Under the pieces are notes generated by a model, which was given only the letters and a program-made list of their open reading frames with translations, had not been told where the DNA came from and searched no databases. Source: Salinibacterium sp. SWN248 (lineage in GTDB: Bacteria > Actinomycetota > Actinomycetes > Actinomycetales > Microbacteriaceae). Taken from it: DNA of 64,000 nucleotides. The stretch covers positions 310,001-374,000 of the forward strand of contig NZ_JADYWW010000002.1 in NCBI RefSeq assembly GCF_015864575.1. The letters are read 5' to 3'. Below, piece by piece: positions 1 through 10,271 of this stretch. Position numbers and translations under genes: made by a program. Positions within the stretch are counted from its first letter, which is position 1. Every line of letters begins with the position of its first letter.

Positions 1-305
1 GCGACACCTAGCGCCGAGAGGCCGGAAACAACGGAAACTAACACCGTCTCCAGCCTGCCGTTGATACTCAGCACACCTCGAACCGCGAGTCCAACTCCCG
101 CACTAAGCAAGCCCATAACTCCTCCGACGACTAACGCGAGCACAATTGCTATCGGCAGGAAAATGAAGAACATATCAACGTTGACGCTACGGCTAAAGAG
201 TATTGCGAGTGCGAGAAGAAGCCCCGCGGCGGCGCCGAATAGCAGACCGTAAGGGGCAACGACGAAGGGTCGGACCGTAAGCGTTCGCTTGAGCCTTCGA
301 ATCAT
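1..305 (-). CDS. Membrane protein, immunity-like paralogue (partial, runs off left edge)
   Basis: Only the first 101 codons are in the window; the frame opens at ATG 305 and reads left past base 1 without a stop. The N-terminus (MIRRLKRTLTVRPFVVAPYG) is followed by two or three hydrophobic helices. It aligns from the first residue with the protein at 14061-14852: both share R-R-T-L-x-V, V-V-A-x-Y-G-x-L-F-G-A, G-L-L-S and V-G-L-x-x-R. That gene carries a further soluble C-terminal domain, which here would lie outside the window. The gene follows the last immunity-like gene of the RHS island on the same strand, so I infer an island accessory or immunity role. Function is unproven. Confidence 0.75.
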   Translation of the reverse strand, partial: MIRRLKRTLTVRPFVVAPYGLLFGAAAGLLLALAILFSRSVNVDMFFIFLPIAIVLALVVGGVMGLLSAGVGLAVRGVLSINGRLETVLVSVVSGLSALGV

Positions 306-339
306 TTGGTCCTACAGCTCTCCAATAGTTGGGTCGCTT

Positions 340-648
340 TCACTTGAGCCAGCGCACGGGCCCTGACAGAGGCCGCCAACCGAAATGAAGTTTCTCTAGG
401 GCCTGTTCATCTTCAGATCCATATGGGATCCAGTCAATAGCCCATTCCGTTTCTATCCAGTCGACGATGTCATCGCCCTCGAAGTGCATGTCGCCCGGGA
501 TTCCGGGTGTTGGAGAAGGATGCACCACTACGGTCCACCATTCCGGGAGCGTGTCTGGATAAACAAACACATAGCGCCCTTGCCAGGGGCCGGAATTGGC
601 GAGACCAACTCGGCCCTGACTACCCCAAAACTCCAGAGCACGAGTCAT
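340..648 (-). CDS. Small putative immunity protein for RHS tip 3
   Basis: 102 residues, acidic and tryptophan-rich, no signal peptide or membrane segment. I chose ATG 648 because it sits one base after the stop (652-650) of the frame that encodes the end of the upstream RHS tip; an upstream GTG in this frame would overlap that tip. Spacing right behind a toxin tip, size and W/D/E-rich composition are typical of immunity proteins of polymorphic toxins. The pattern V-G-L-x5-G-x-W-x-G-R-x-V-F near the start and I-D-W-I-P later recur in loosely similar form in the C-terminal half of 14929-15798. I do not recognise a named family. Confidence 0.6.
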   Translation of the reverse strand: MTRALEFWGSQGRVGLANSGPWQGRYVFVYPDTLPEWWTVVVHPSPTPGIPGDMHFEGDDIVDWIETEWAIDWIPYGSEDEQALEKLHFGWRPLSGPVRWLK

Positions 649-649
649 T

Positions 650-2308
650 CTAAAATCGGCCCCAATGGTTGACGTGGAGGTTGGAGTATAAGTGACTCCC
701 GCGGTTTCCGTATGTAAGGTTCGAAGATACACCGAATCTTCCTTTTGAAGCCCCCCCGAAAACCAGCCGAACCGTTTTGAATCCAGCCTGACCCACTTCT
801 GGAACGGTCACGGATGGCCGTGTGTTGCCACGATCTTGTCCACACTCGCCCAGCAATTGCAGCGGCGGGCCTACTCGCGGAGACACTCGCCACGTTACCT
901 GCACCGGGCGTAAGTCGACGTGTGGCATTCAGCACTTTCAACACACCGCTACCTATGCTCGCTGTACCTCCGCCAACCGCGCCCAGCAGACCTCCAACCA
1001 CGCCCGCTGAGACGAATCCCATCGCCGAATACTCGCTTGCGTCCGTAGTGACGGCGTATGTTGCGACTCCTGCGGCAATGCCGATCACCGCACCGACGAC
1101 GACCCCACAAACTACCGTTGCCGCACAGGCGATACCTGCGGCGACAACTGCCACCGTCGCTGCAACTGCTATGAATACGCTCCAGAAACCACCGGAATCG
1201 GAATCAGCACTCATACCAGACAGGTCGAGCTGGTTGATCGGGTCAGCCGGGTAGTCATAAGCATTCGTCACCCCACCCTCAACCGGGTCAACCTCTAAGA
1301 ACCTGCCAAGTCCGGCAACATACTGTCTGGCACCCATTTCAATCGTGGCGATCGAACCCTGATGCTCATACAACTTCCGGTGCTGCCCCACGAACGCGTA
1401 GTCCGCCTCCCCCGGCGAGGTGTCAGTGACCGCGTCATCCGCCACCTCAGTACCGATGTCGCCGGTGACCGGGTCGATGGGTTGCCCGAACGGATCGAAC
1501 GCAGCTCGCGCACCGATGCGAACACCAACATGGTCGGTGAGGATGATCGAGTCACCATGCAAGTTCCGGTATGACCACTTCGCATCCGAAGCCACCGGGA
1601 GTGACACGCTCACCCCGCCCGGTAACGACAGAGTCTGCTCAATCAACGCACCGGCACCATCCAACACACCGAACAGGCCACCCGCAGTAAACGTGTAACG
1701 GATAACCTCTGCCGCCTCACCCGGCGCGGTCAAGGTGCGTTGCACGATCCGCCCCGTCGCATCCCGAAGATATTTGATCTCGGTGCCGTCATCCAACGCC
1801 GTCTTCATGTGGCGGTCGGCGCCGTCATAGAACAGTTGCTGATCAGCCAACCTCGTCGTGTTGCCATGCGCGTCATACGTCAGACTTGCCGCACCCAAAT
1901 TTGTGGACAGCAGAGTGTTTGCCCCTGCCGGAGCACCCGCCACAGCCGTCGACACCAACCGGTCAGACCCGTCATAACAGTAATCAGTGGTGATCGGGGT
2001 GCCGGCATCCTTGACATCAGAGAACGACGTGCGATTACCGTTACGACCGGCAAGATCACTCGCCCCCACAGCACACGTGGTATCGCCGAAACCATACGAG
2101 AGCACATGCCTCGGGATGACCGCCTGGGTCAAACGACCAGCAGCATCGAAGGTGTAAGTCGAGGTTTCCGTACGCGGATCAGCCACCCACGAGTCCGACA
2201 AACTGTTCTGAATGATCCGGCCCGACTGCGACCGCACCACAGAATCAGACACCACCGTGGCATCCGGGAAACTCCAACTGAAACCAGTACCCGCACCAGC
2301 TTCATTAC
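650..2308 (-). pseudogene. Orphan RHS core-plus-tip cassette 3, frameshifted
   Basis: Carries the last ~365 residues of an RHS core (YD-type repeats, ending in the D-P-V-E-G-G / D-L-S-G signature at 1215) and a new C-terminal tip. No ATG opens the frame: it is closed by a TGA just above 2308, and the first possible start is GTG 2255. After D-L-S-G comes a long hydrophobic, Gly/Ala-rich stretch typical of pre-toxin regions. The core frame then runs to 645, but the tail that looks like protein ([15 protein letters not shown] ... N-H-W-G-R-F) is in another frame ending at 650, directly before the immunity ATG. A frameshift therefore lies between about 750 and 880; a run of seven C at 751-757 is one candidate. 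Likely a silent tip reservoir or decayed copy. Confidence 0.7.
1215..2308 (-). repeat. RHS core duplicate, copy 3
   Basis: About 1.09 kb nearly identical to 3350-4438 and 5799-6892. The left edge is the D-L-S-G core end, after which the tips diverge. The right edge falls in the codons for [11 protein letters not shown], where similarity to the full-length gene stops within a few bases. Confidence 0.9.
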
Positions 2309-2853
2309 GGGTTGGGGTTCACCGTGGGGTTCACCGTGGGCTTCGCCCAGAGAATGGTCAACGTGATCGCTGCCGCAAAGGCTACGAAGCTGATTGGGCT
2401 GTAGATGGCGAACGTACCGAGCACAGTACGCTCTTGCTCGTACCCAATCACATTCCCGATTGAAGTTCCCATCGTTATCTGGGGCCAGAGCGAACCGAAA
2501 GTCACGCCGACTATCGACCACAGGCTTAGAACAATAAATCGCTTGATCGAGTATCGGCCGCCCCAACGTCCAGATGTTGGTTGGTGGGCGAAGAATATTG
2601 CCGTGGCGATGACAATAAGCGTGAAGACTGGCCAAGGTAAAGTGCTGATCATGATTGATGACAAGCTGCCTGTCTTACCAATCGCAAACATTTGTCTGTA
2701 AGCCTCGTGGAGCGAATCGGATATCTCGAGTGGCAACCGCGAGTATATGAGGACTGCCCCGTACGCGAACCAGCCGAGAGAAACGGCGATAAGGATTACG
2801 ATTCCGGCGACCGGCGCAAATCGCCTGAGCCTACTATTTGACCCGTTGTTCAT
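2305..2853 (-). CDS. Four-TM membrane protein, putative immunity for RHS tip 2
   Basis: 182 residues with four predicted membrane helices: roughly residues 12-37, 62-82, 97-120 and 145-165, and a short polar C-terminus. The start is set by a TGATG overlap: the stop of the upstream RHS tip (2855-2853) shares its A with this ATG. Such coupling, plus position directly behind a toxin tip, points to a membrane immunity protein guarding against a toxin acting at the envelope. The C-terminus [11 protein letters not shown] comes from a short direct repeat (about 2313-2337) abutting the next RHS cassette, so the original 3' end may have been changed by recombination. No named family recognised. Confidence 0.6.
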   Translation of the reverse strand: MNNGSNSRLRRFAPVAGIVILIAVSLGWFAYGAVLIYSRLPLEISDSLHEAYRQMFAIGKTGSLSSIMISTLPWPVFTLIVIATAIFFAHQPTSGRWGGRYSIKRFIVLSLWSIVGVTFGSLWPQITMGTSIGNVIGYEQERTVLGTFAIYSPISFVAFAAAITLTILWAKPTVNPTVNPNP

Positions 2854-4388
2854 CACCAATTGCACGCGCCCCCAAGCGCCCAACCATCTGTTGGGTTTCC
2901 GATTCTACCGCCAGAGTTGCCCATCCAATAGGGATTCGACGTCCGATACAACTCGATGTCGTATTCCCTCGAAAGGTCAGCGATGCCGCCCAAGGCGTGA
3001 CATTGCCACTGCTGCGCCCCGGTGTCTTGACCGAGAATGCCACCCGGGAAATACTTCATCTCGCCGTAACGAGGTCTTATTGTGTTTTCCCACTCGGACG
3101 TTATGAGCGCACCATGGAGCGCTCCTGGTTGTGAGAGCGCGGCCCCGAGAGGTGTCATCGTGACAGTGAGAACCAAGCCCTCCTGCTTAAGATGGAGGCG
3201 GGAACTTCCTACAAGCCAGTTGCCTGGGTATGTTTTTCTTCCTCCATATTTTCTGATGATGACAGCATTTGTTTGGCGATTCATCGAAGCCGCAATGGCT
3301 GCTTTCTTGGCCAATGCCTTTCGTTCCATATTCTCTGCCAGCCCCTCGCCGCTCAAGTCGAGTTTATTGATCGGGTCAGCCGGATAGTCATAAGCATTCG
3401 TCACCCCACCCTCAACAGGGTCAACTTCGAGGAACCTGCCAAGCCCGGCAACATACTGCCTGGCGCCCATCTCGATCGTGGCGATCGAACCCTGATGCTC
3501 ATACAACTTCCGATGCTGCCCTACGAACGCGTAATCCGCCTCGCCCGGCGAGGTGTCCGTGACCGCGTCATCCGCTGTCTCTGTGCCGATGTCACCGGTG
3601 ACCGGGTCGATGGGTTGCCCGAACGGATCAAACGCCGCCCGCACACCAACCCGAGCACCGAGGTGGTCGGTGAGGATGATCGAATCCCCATGCAGGTTCA
3701 GGTACGACCACTTCGCATCCGCGGCCACAGGTAGTGACACATTCACCCCACCGGGCAATGACAGAGTCTCCTCGATCAGAGCACCGGCACCATCCAACAC
3801 ACCAAACCTGCCACCAGCAGTAAACGTGTAGCGGATGACCTCCGCGTCCTCGCCCGGTGCTGTGGAGCTGCGCTGAACAATCCGCCCCGTCGCATCCCGC
3901 ACATATTTGATCTCGGTGCCGTCATCCAACGCCGTCTTCATGTGGCGGTCGGCGCCGTCATAGAAAAGTTGCTGATCAGCCAACCGGGTCGTGTTGCCAT
4001 GGGCGTCATACGTCAGAGTTGCCGCACCCAGATTTGTTGACAGCAGAGTGTTCGCCCCGGCCGGAGCACCCGCCACCGCCGTCGACAACAACCGGTCGGA
4101 CGCGTCATAACAGTAATCAGTCGTGATCGAGGCACCCGCGTCCTTCACATCAGAGAACGACGTGCGGTTACCGTTACGCCCCGCAAGATCACTCGCCCCC
4201 GCACCACACGTGGTGTCACCGAAACCATACGCGAGCACATGCCTCGGGATGACCGCCTGGGTCAAACGACCAGCAGCATCGAACGTGTAGGTCGAGGTTT
4301 CGGTACGCGGATCAGCCACCCACGAATCCAACAGAGTGTTCTGAATAATCCGGCCCGACTGCGACCGCACCACCGAATCCGACACCAC
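2853..4388 (-). CDS. Orphan RHS core with DUF2599-like toxin tip (cassette 2)
   Basis: 511 codons from GTG 4388; homology to the full RHS gene extends up to 4438 but no ATG is available, so expression as a stand-alone protein is doubtful. Residues 1-347 are RHS core repeats ending in the G-R-F-L-E-V-D-P and D-L-S-G signature. The ~165-residue tip after it has L-T-V-T-x-T-P, S-E-W-E-N, Q-Q-W-Q-C-H, Y-D-I-E-L-Y-R and a terminal G-A-C-N-W. These match the order of motifs I recall for the DUF2599 domain, which occurs at the C-end of some actinobacterial toxins and secreted proteins; this family call is tentative. The TGATG-coupled membrane gene after it fits a toxin/immunity pair. Probably activated only by recombination with a complete RHS gene. 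Confidence 0.65.
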   Translation of the reverse strand: MVSDSVVRSQSGRIIQNTLLDSWVADPRTETSTYTFDAAGRLTQAVIPRHVLAYGFGDTTCGAGASDLAGRNGNRTSFSDVKDAGASITTDYCYDASDRLLSTAVAGAPAGANTLLSTNLGAATLTYDAHGNTTRLADQQLFYDGADRHMKTALDDGTEIKYVRDATGRIVQRSSTAPGEDAEVIRYTFTAGGRFGVLDGAGALIEETLSLPGGVNVSLPVAADAKWSYLNLHGDSIILTDHLGARVGVRAAFDPFGQPIDPVTGDIGTETADDAVTDTSPGEADYAFVGQHRKLYEHQGSIATIEMGARQYVAGLGRFLEVDPVEGGVTNAYDYPADPINKLDLSGEGLAENMERKALAKKAAIAASMNRQTNAVIIRKYGGRKTYPGNWLVGSSRLHLKQEGLVLTVTMTPLGAALSQPGALHGALITSEWENTIRPRYGEMKYFPGGILGQDTGAQQWQCHALGGIADLSREYDIELYRTSNPYWMGNSGGRIGNPTDGWALGGACNW

Positions 4389-4438
4389 CGTGGCATCCGG
4401 AAAACTCCAACTAAAACCAGTACCCGCACCAGCCTCAT
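3350..4438 (-). repeat. RHS core duplicate, copy 2
   Basis: Nearly identical to 5799-6892 and 1215-2308. It starts (right edge) in the same A-G-A-G-T-G-F-S-W codons and ends at D-L-S-G, so both orphan cassettes share the same two boundaries to within a few bases. Confidence 0.9.
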
Positions 4439-4907
4439 CGCAGCCTCCACCCGCAACGATGCCGTCAACGAGCTCCTAACCCTGACCCTAAGCGGATGCC
4501 GCAAAGGCAGCCAATATCTTGGGCGTTCACCACGTGGTCGGTCTCCACACCGAAGAGTGGAACACTTCACCGAAACCCGGGGCAATCTTGACGCTGCGTT
4601 CGCGGGGACTGGGTTGCTCGTGGACACGCCGCCAGGAGTTGTGGTGGAGGTTGATGTTCTTCGCCAGCTGCACTGGTTCAGCGAAGGCTACATCTGCCAG
4701 GAACAATCACGCGGCGCCGCAGAGCCTACTGTGACTTGCTGTGCTCCAAGGGATTGGACGCGAGACTGAGGTGAGCTGAAGACTCATCTTGGTTCTTGCT
4801 CAACCCTTCATCGACGATCGTCGCTATCGAGACACGAATTACTGTCATCACGGTGCGCCACATCGCGTCGACCGTCCAAGAGCATCGATCAGTGCATCCG
4901 CTGCATT
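4439..4907. other. Non-coding or decayed stretch between RHS cassettes 1 and 2
   Basis: No convincing gene on either strand. A plus-strand frame running in from the cassette as far as 4769 and a minus-strand frame (4262-4627) are open here, but both are mostly antisense or out-of-frame extensions of the RHS core and show no family signature. The position, between an immunity stop (4908) and the next core boundary, suggests debris of an earlier tip or immunity gene. Confidence 0.4.
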
Positions 4908-5345
4908 TCAGCCATCGCGACCTACCCTTGTGAATCTAAAAACTTGCTTGAATGTGTCAACGATCGACAAGTGAAGCTTGAGGCAATCGTCGTCAGCGTG
5001 CAACTTCACAAACGGAATTTTAAACGCCCGAGATTTCTCGTTCGACCAGCGGCCATCAAGGTACGCGAGCGCGGCGCGAACGTAGTATTCGAGAATCTCC
5101 CGCACATCGTCGTCGGGTGTGAGATCGCTCGTTTGGCCAGTGACAAAGCCACCCGCGACCCCAAGTTCGAACCAGCCGTCTCCCGGCGTGGAGATGACCG
5201 CGTAATCTCCGGAATCTGAGGTTGAGACAAGCTTGAGGAATGTGTAGTTGTGCGGCATCACTCCAGCCATGCCTACCTCAGAGTGCACTTCAGACGCTGA
5301 TGGAGCAAGTTCACGCAAGAGCTCTTGTGCATCAGATACGTTCAT
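4908..5345 (-). CDS. Putative immunity protein for the RHS gene tip (module A)
   Basis: 145 residues, soluble, no signal peptide. ATG 5345 is preferred over a TTG at 5363, which would leave only 3 bp to the RHS stop and has no better ribosome site; the gap from the RHS stop (5369-5367) is 21 bp. The whole protein aligns with the first ~145 residues of 14929-15798: shared E-V-H-x-E-V-G, the H-(N/D)-x-T-F-L-x-L run, D-(Y/E)-A-(V/I)-(I/V)-S, G-W-F-(E/Q)-L, (E-Y/E-K)-Y-V-x-A-A-L-A-Y and a terminal V-F-R. Immediate position behind the only long RHS gene makes immunity the best explanation. Family name unknown to me. Confidence 0.7.
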   Translation of the reverse strand: MNVSDAQELLRELAPSASEVHSEVGMAGVMPHNYTFLKLVSTSDSGDYAVISTPGDGWFELGVAGGFVTGQTSDLTPDDDVREILEYYVRAALAYLDGRWSNEKSRAFKIPFVKLHADDDCLKLHLSIVDTFKQVFRFTRVGRDG

Positions 5346-5366
5346 TTTGTGTTCCCATGCCAATTC

Positions 5367-8300
5367 TTATCTCAGAGTCCAATATTTACTGAAGCGGATC
5401 GGACGATATATATCGAAGCCAACCTTTTCACGTGATAGGTGCAGATGAACGGGCAGAAAGCGTTTCTTCAACGGAGAAAGTTTCTCCCAGTATTTAGGTG
5501 CGGCGCCCAATGACACCCTGTTCACCGTTCCAGGCGTCTGGGGCCCCCAACGTATGACGGGTTTAACGAACTTGCGAACCGCCGCCATACTCGCAGAGAC
5601 GCCAACTTTTCTCAGACCGACAGCTAAAAGCCCGCCCGGAATCAGTACGCTAAGAGCGGTAGCCGCTGTTTCTGCGTACACCATCTCATCTTCGGTCACT
5701 GGATCAAAGCGCTCGCACCCTCGATACCCGTCCCAGCTACCACAAGTTCTATCTTCATCGGCCCCGTTTACGCCGCAAGCTACGTCCCACGAGCAGCGCC
5801 CGCTCAAATCGAGTTGGTTGATCGGGTCAGCCGGGTAGTCATAAGCATTCGTCACCCCACCCTCAACCGGGTCAACCTCTAAGAATCTGCCAAGTCCGGC
5901 AACATACTGCCTGGCACCCATCTCGATCGTCGCGATCGAGCCCTGATGCTCATACAGCTTCCGGTGCTGACCAACGAAGGCGTAATCCGCATCGCCCGGG
6001 GAGGTGTCCGTGACGGCATCATCCGCGACCTCTGTGCCGATGTCGCCGGTGACCGGGTCGATCGGTTGCCCGAACGGATCAAACGCCGCCCGCGCACCAA
6101 TCCGGATACCAACATGGTCGGTGAGGATGATCGAGTCACCATGCAAATTCGGGTACGACCACCGCGCATCCGCCCCCACCGGCAGTGAAACACTCACCCC
6201 GCCCGGCAACGACAGGGTCTCCTCAATCAGAGCACCGGCACCATCCAACACACCAAACATGCCACCAGCAGCAAACGTGTAACGAATAACCTCCGGCGAC
6301 TCGCCCGGTGCTGTGGAGCTGCGCTGAACAATCCGCCCCGTCGCATCCCGCAGATATTCGATCTCGGTGCCGTCATCCAACACCGTCTTCATATGCCGAT
6401 CAGCACCGTCATAGAACAGCTGCTGATCAGCCAACCGCGTCGTGTTGCCATGCGCGTCATACGTGAGGGTTGCCGCACCCAGGTTTGTCGAGAGCAGAGT
6501 GTTCGCGCCTGCCGGAGCACCCGCCACTGCCGTCGACAACAACCGGTCAGAGGCGTCGTAACAGTAATCCGTTGTGATCGGGATGCCGGCATCCTTCACA
6601 TCAGAGAACGACGTGCGATTACCGTTACGACCGGCAAGATCACTCGCCCCCGCAGCACACGTGGTATCGCCGAAACCATACGAGAGCACATGCCTCGGGA
6701 TGACCGCCTGGGCCAAACGGCCTGCAGCATCGAACGTGTAAGTCGAGGTTTCCGTTCGCGGATCAGCCGCCCACGAATCCGACAGAGTGTTCTGAAGAAT
6801 TCGACCCGACTGCGACCGCACCACCGAATCCGACACCACCGTGGCATCCGAGAAACTCCAACTGAAACCAGTACCCGCACCAGCCTCATTACGAGTGATG
6901 CTGCCCAGACTGCTGCCATTGGCATATGCCACCGACTCCAGAAGCTGTGTAGCCGTGGCATACGACGGCGTCGCAATGGCAACGTCGTTGTGCTTGACCA
7001 CGGTCACCTTGCCGTCAGCGTCGTACTCGAAAGACTGCTTGCCGGTCACACCGCCAGCACCAGCAGTGACCGTGGTGACCGAAGTCACACGACCCGTCTT
7101 CGTCTCGTATTCAGGCGTCGTCACCGTGCCCCACACATCCGTGTACTTCACCGTGCGGCCGAGAAGGTCACTGGTTGCGGTGATGATGCCAGCCGAATCC
7201 GTAGTCGTCACAACCATTTCATCGCCGTCAAAGGCATAGGTTGTCGTGGTCGTGCGGGCCGCGGACGAACCGAATGCAGACAGCACACTCGAGGTTGCCC
7301 TGCCGCGATCGTCGAAGTAGTTACAGCTCCAACTCGTGTCGCCGGAACGCTTCGTTCCGACCGTGCGCCCCCACAAGTCATAAACGAATTCCGTCACCAC
7401 GGCACTGCCCACAGCGGGCGTTGCGCCGGTCGAAGTCTTCATGAAGCCGTGCTGCGGTGTACTCAACGGAACCCCACACACCTCAGCCGCGAAACCGGCC
7501 TCGGCCAGAGTCTCGGTGTCGCCGTAGTAAACCGAGGAGTTGCCCTCCGACGCGGCCGGCGCGGAGGCCCCTGCCGCGGCAACCGCAGCAGGAAGGTGAC
7601 GTGTCAGACGACGCAGGTACCCGCTTCCGCCCGGAGCTTCGTAACTTTCCGCCGTCGTCAACGCCAACCCGTCGGGGTCAATCGTTGTGCTCGTCGCCGC
7701 GCCCAACCACGGGTGCTCATACTGCAGCGAAGTCACGATGTCGGGCATCTGCGCATCAGACAGCCCGCTCGATACCGGTGCTGAATCGTGCACGGTGGTG
7801 CGGTTCGCCAGCCCATAATCGGGCGAGAACGCAGAGCCAGGAACCGTTGTCCAAGTCTCCGACCCTGGCACCTTCCACTGCAGATCCAACTTGGCATTGC
7901 CCGTGCGATCCGCATACGCCAGACGGATGCTCTTCGTTTGACCCGCCGTGACCGCAGGGATATCGCGCTCAGCAGACGTGTGAGCGTTCTCCCCCGCCCA
8001 GTCGCCGATCACCAAAATGTCATCGATCCACAACTGCGTCGCGTCATCGGCGACCGTGCGGAAGTTGTAGACCCCAGCATCCGGGAACGTGATCAAACCA
8101 GTAGCCCGAAGTGACCAATTATCGGTGACGCCCAGCCCTGCCGGTGCTGCTGCGCCCCAGTCCTTGGCCAGCGCGCCACCGGGGCCCTCCAGCCCAAAGT
8201 TGAATGCCTTCGGGGAGCCCGACAAAATCGGGTTCGAGTAGAACGCGACGTGCAAACCCTCAAGTGAGTCATCGAACGCGGTCTCAGTGTGCGCAGGCAC

Positions 8301-10271
8301 AATCGCACAGGACGGCAAAGGCAGCCGGTCCGTGCCGAAGCACGTTGTCGGCGCTGGACCATAACTATCGGTCGCGCGATCTTCGCCGTCGTAGATCGTT
8401 GTCGTCATCAGTCCGGTGGCATCCGTCGCCGACAGAATCATGTCGTCGTCGTTCCACACCTGTGATGCGGTGAGTCCCATCGCGGATGTTGCCGTCAGTT
8501 GACGCCAGGCCAAGTCAAAGGTGACTGTTTTGGCGTGGGCGCCAGAAGGAACCGTGAGGCCGTCAACGTCTACATAGGTGCTGCTGCCGTTGTAGGTGTA
8601 AGTCTTCTTGGGACGATCCGCAGCCGTCGTGCCATCGGGTGCCGGCAAAGTCACCGACGTTGCCTTACCTTCAGCATCGTAGGCAATCTCGACAGTCGAC
8701 TCCGCTGCCGGAGTATTCGGCGTCGCCGCGAGCCAGTCGTTAGCAAGCGAATCGCGGATGGACGACATGCGGCCCTCGGTGTCATACCCGAAGCTCGACA
8801 ACTCGTTGCCGGGATCAAGAATCGCGGCCAACTGCCCGTTGCTGTTGTAGAACAGGCGGGTCGTGTCATCCGCACCCTCGACATGGCCAGGGTAAATGAT
8901 GCGACACAACATGTTCGCCGGTGGCGCTGCATAATCGAGGCCCGACTCGAACGGACAGGCATTTCCTGACAGGTCGGTCGAATCGGTTATCCCTAGGCCG
9001 ACATCGCCAACAACATCGCCAGAATAGGCGAAACGGACCTCGCGAGAGTATGTCGGCGGAGACGTCGCCGGTAGCACCTCAGAAAGCGGATCCGAAATCC
9101 GGTCAATCTGACCAGTACCCTCCCGGTAGTGCACGATCGGTGTCGCAGGCTTCTGTGAATCTGCCGGGCTCGTTACCGAACCCACCTTGCCCTGCGCGGT
9201 GAACGAATAGACCGTGCCGTCATCTTCAGTGAGAATGACCAACCCCGCACCATCCACCGAGAGCACACCGTACTCACCCTTCGGCGTTGTGTACCCGCCC
9301 GCAGACTTCTTGGCGTAGATATGCACGGAGCCGGAGATGTCGGTGAGGGTCACCGATGACTCGGTGACAGTCGCCGAAGCGTAGACACCAGAGTTACCGT
9401 TCACCGGCGCGGAACCGTTCCACCCGAAAGGCAGAACCGGAATCTCTGTCGTAAACCAGTCCGGCGGAACCTCCATCGCCGTTGCAGCACCGTCGAATTT
9501 CACGAGAAGCTTGACGTTGGCCGCACCTGTGGCCTGGTAGTAGTCGAATTGGAAGCGCGCAGGAACGCCCGCGGTCAACGAAATGGGGGTGGCGGGGAGA
9601 TCTTTCGCGCCGGTCGTCCAGGCGCTAAGCAATTCAGTATCCGCGACGCGCAACTTCACGCCGTCATCGCCTACGACCTCGAACACATACTCGCCAGTGC
9701 CACCCGTGGGCGGAGTAATGAAACCTGTCCATCGAACCAAGAAGTTTTCTTCTGGCACTGCCGGCGCACGTGACTCATCAGTCCACTCGAACGACACTGC
9801 TGGGTCTGTGCGCACCAGCACCGGCTGTTTGTCATCAAAATCAAAATCCGGGGTGGATGTCGGCGATGCTTTCGCGTTGTAGTAGCTACCGATAAGCCCC
9901 TTCTTGGAGGCGGGCGATCGCAGCGAGTTATAGGCGAACGACATGCCCATCGGCCCGCCGACAGTCGACACCATCGGCGACGTGAAGCCCAAGCTCACGT
10001 TACCGTTCGCAAGGTTGACAGAGACGGGACCTGCAGCATCGGTCGGAGCGGGACCCGCCGAACCGATGCGCTGGTCTACCTTGAATGAATTAACCCACGA
10101 CGGGTCGATGCTGTCGTCAACACCGTCTTTGGTTTGCACGACCCAGGTGTAGGTACCACCGTCTTGCAGGGTTCCCGCTGGAACTTCCCACGATGGCGTC
10201 GGCAACCAACCCGAAGAAAGGCAGCGCGATATACAGCAGAACGGTGTTCCCTTGAGTGCCAACAAACCCAA
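5367..10271 (-). CDS. RHS/YD-repeat polymorphic toxin, N-terminally truncated
   Basis: 1634-codon frame. From residue ~24: a F-K-V-D-Q-R-I-G / P-T-D-A-A-G-P-V region typical of actinobacterial wall-associated RHS proteins; a PA14-like domain (~120-275); YD-type repeats; a second PA14-like domain (~670-830); more YD repeats; the core end G-R-F-L-E-V-D-P ... D-L-S-G at ~1491; then a 143-residue variable tip (C-S-W-D-V-A-C-G ... F-S-K-Y-W-T-L-R). The known role of such proteins is contact-dependent delivery of a C-terminal toxin. The first ~23 residues are junk read through the end of the neighbouring gene 10117-10839: homology begins abruptly near 10199, and the signal peptide and leading repeats are missing. 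It has no native start, so it may be inactive or read by coupling from the upstream gene. The tip family is not recognised. Confidence 0.85.
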   Translation of the reverse strand: MGLLALKGTPFCCISRCLSSGWLPTPSWEVPAGTLQDGGTYTWVVQTKDGVDDSIDPSWVNSFKVDQRIGSAGPAPTDAAGPVSVNLANGNVSLGFTSPMVSTVGGPMGMSFAYNSLRSPASKKGLIGSYYNAKASPTSTPDFDFDDKQPVLVRTDPAVSFEWTDESRAPAVPEENFLVRWTGFITPPTGGTGEYVFEVVGDDGVKLRVADTELLSAWTTGAKDLPATPISLTAGVPARFQFDYYQATGAANVKLLVKFDGAATAMEVPPDWFTTEIPVLPFGWNGSAPVNGNSGVYASATVTESSVTLTDISGSVHIYAKKSAGGYTTPKGEYGVLSVDGAGLVILTEDDGTVYSFTAQGKVGSVTSPADSQKPATPIVHYREGTGQIDRISDPLSEVLPATSPPTYSREVRFAYSGDVVGDVGLGITDSTDLSGNACPFESGLDYAAPPANMLCRIIYPGHVEGADDTTRLFYNSNGQLAAILDPGNELSSFGYDTEGRMSSIRDSLANDWLAATPNTPAAESTVEIAYDAEGKATSVTLPAPDGTTAADRPKKTYTYNGSSTYVDVDGLTVPSGAHAKTVTFDLAWRQLTATSAMGLTASQVWNDDDMILSATDATGLMTTTIYDGEDRATDSYGPAPTTCFGTDRLPLPSCAIVPAHTETAFDDSLEGLHVAFYSNPILSGSPKAFNFGLEGPGGALAKDWGAAAPAGLGVTDNWSLRATGLITFPDAGVYNFRTVADDATQLWIDDILVIGDWAGENAHTSAERDIPAVTAGQTKSIRLAYADRTGNAKLDLQWKVPGSETWTTVPGSAFSPDYGLANRTTVHDSAPVSSGLSDAQMPDIVTSLQYEHPWLGAATSTTIDPDGLALTTAESYEAPGGSGYLRRLTRHLPAAVAAAGASAPAASEGNSSVYYGDTETLAEAGFAAEVCGVPLSTPQHGFMKTSTGATPAVGSAVVTEFVYDLWGRTVGTKRSGDTSWSCNYFDDRGRATSSVLSAFGSSAARTTTTTYAFDGDEMVVTTTDSAGIITATSDLLGRTVKYTDVWGTVTTPEYETKTGRVTSVTTVTAGAGGVTGKQSFEYDADGKVTVVKHNDVAIATPSYATATQLLESVAYANGSSLGSITRNEAGAGTGFSWSFSDATVVSDSVVRSQSGRILQNTLSDSWAADPRTETSTYTFDAAGRLAQAVIPRHVLSYGFGDTTCAAGASDLAGRNGNRTSFSDVKDAGIPITTDYCYDASDRLLSTAVAGAPAGANTLLSTNLGAATLTYDAHGNTTRLADQQLFYDGADRHMKTVLDDGTEIEYLRDATGRIVQRSSTAPGESPEVIRYTFAAGGMFGVLDGAGALIEETLSLPGGVSVSLPVGADARWSYPNLHGDSIILTDHVGIRIGARAAFDPFGQPIDPVTGDIGTEVADDAVTDTSPGDADYAFVGQHRKLYEHQGSIATIEMGARQYVAGLGRFLEVDPVEGGVTNAYDYPADPINQLDLSGRCSWDVACGVNGADEDRTCGSWDGYRGCERFDPVTEDEMVYAETAATALSVLIPGGLLAVGLRKVGVSASMAAVRKFVKPVIRWGPQTPGTVNRVSLGAAPKYWEKLSPLKKRFLPVHLHLSREKVGFDIYRPIRFSKYWTLR
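5799..6892 (-). repeat. RHS core segment, parental copy
   Basis: The part of the long RHS gene that is repeated in both orphan cassettes (1215-2308, 3350-4438). It covers the last YD repeats and the conserved core end. Long near-identical tracts like this are the substrate for tip exchange by homologous recombination. Confidence 0.9.

Noticed and set aside
2305-2345. Possible insertion-sequence end or attachment site at the short direct repeats (GGGTTCACCGTG, two copies)
   Set aside because: Only a two-copy repeat inside the end of a coding frame; no transposase, target duplication or inverted repeat nearby.
4239-4769. Plus-strand frame spanning the RHS cassette 2 boundary
   Set aside because: Most of it is antisense to the RHS core; equivalent frames occur opposite the other core copies, so it carries no independent evidence.
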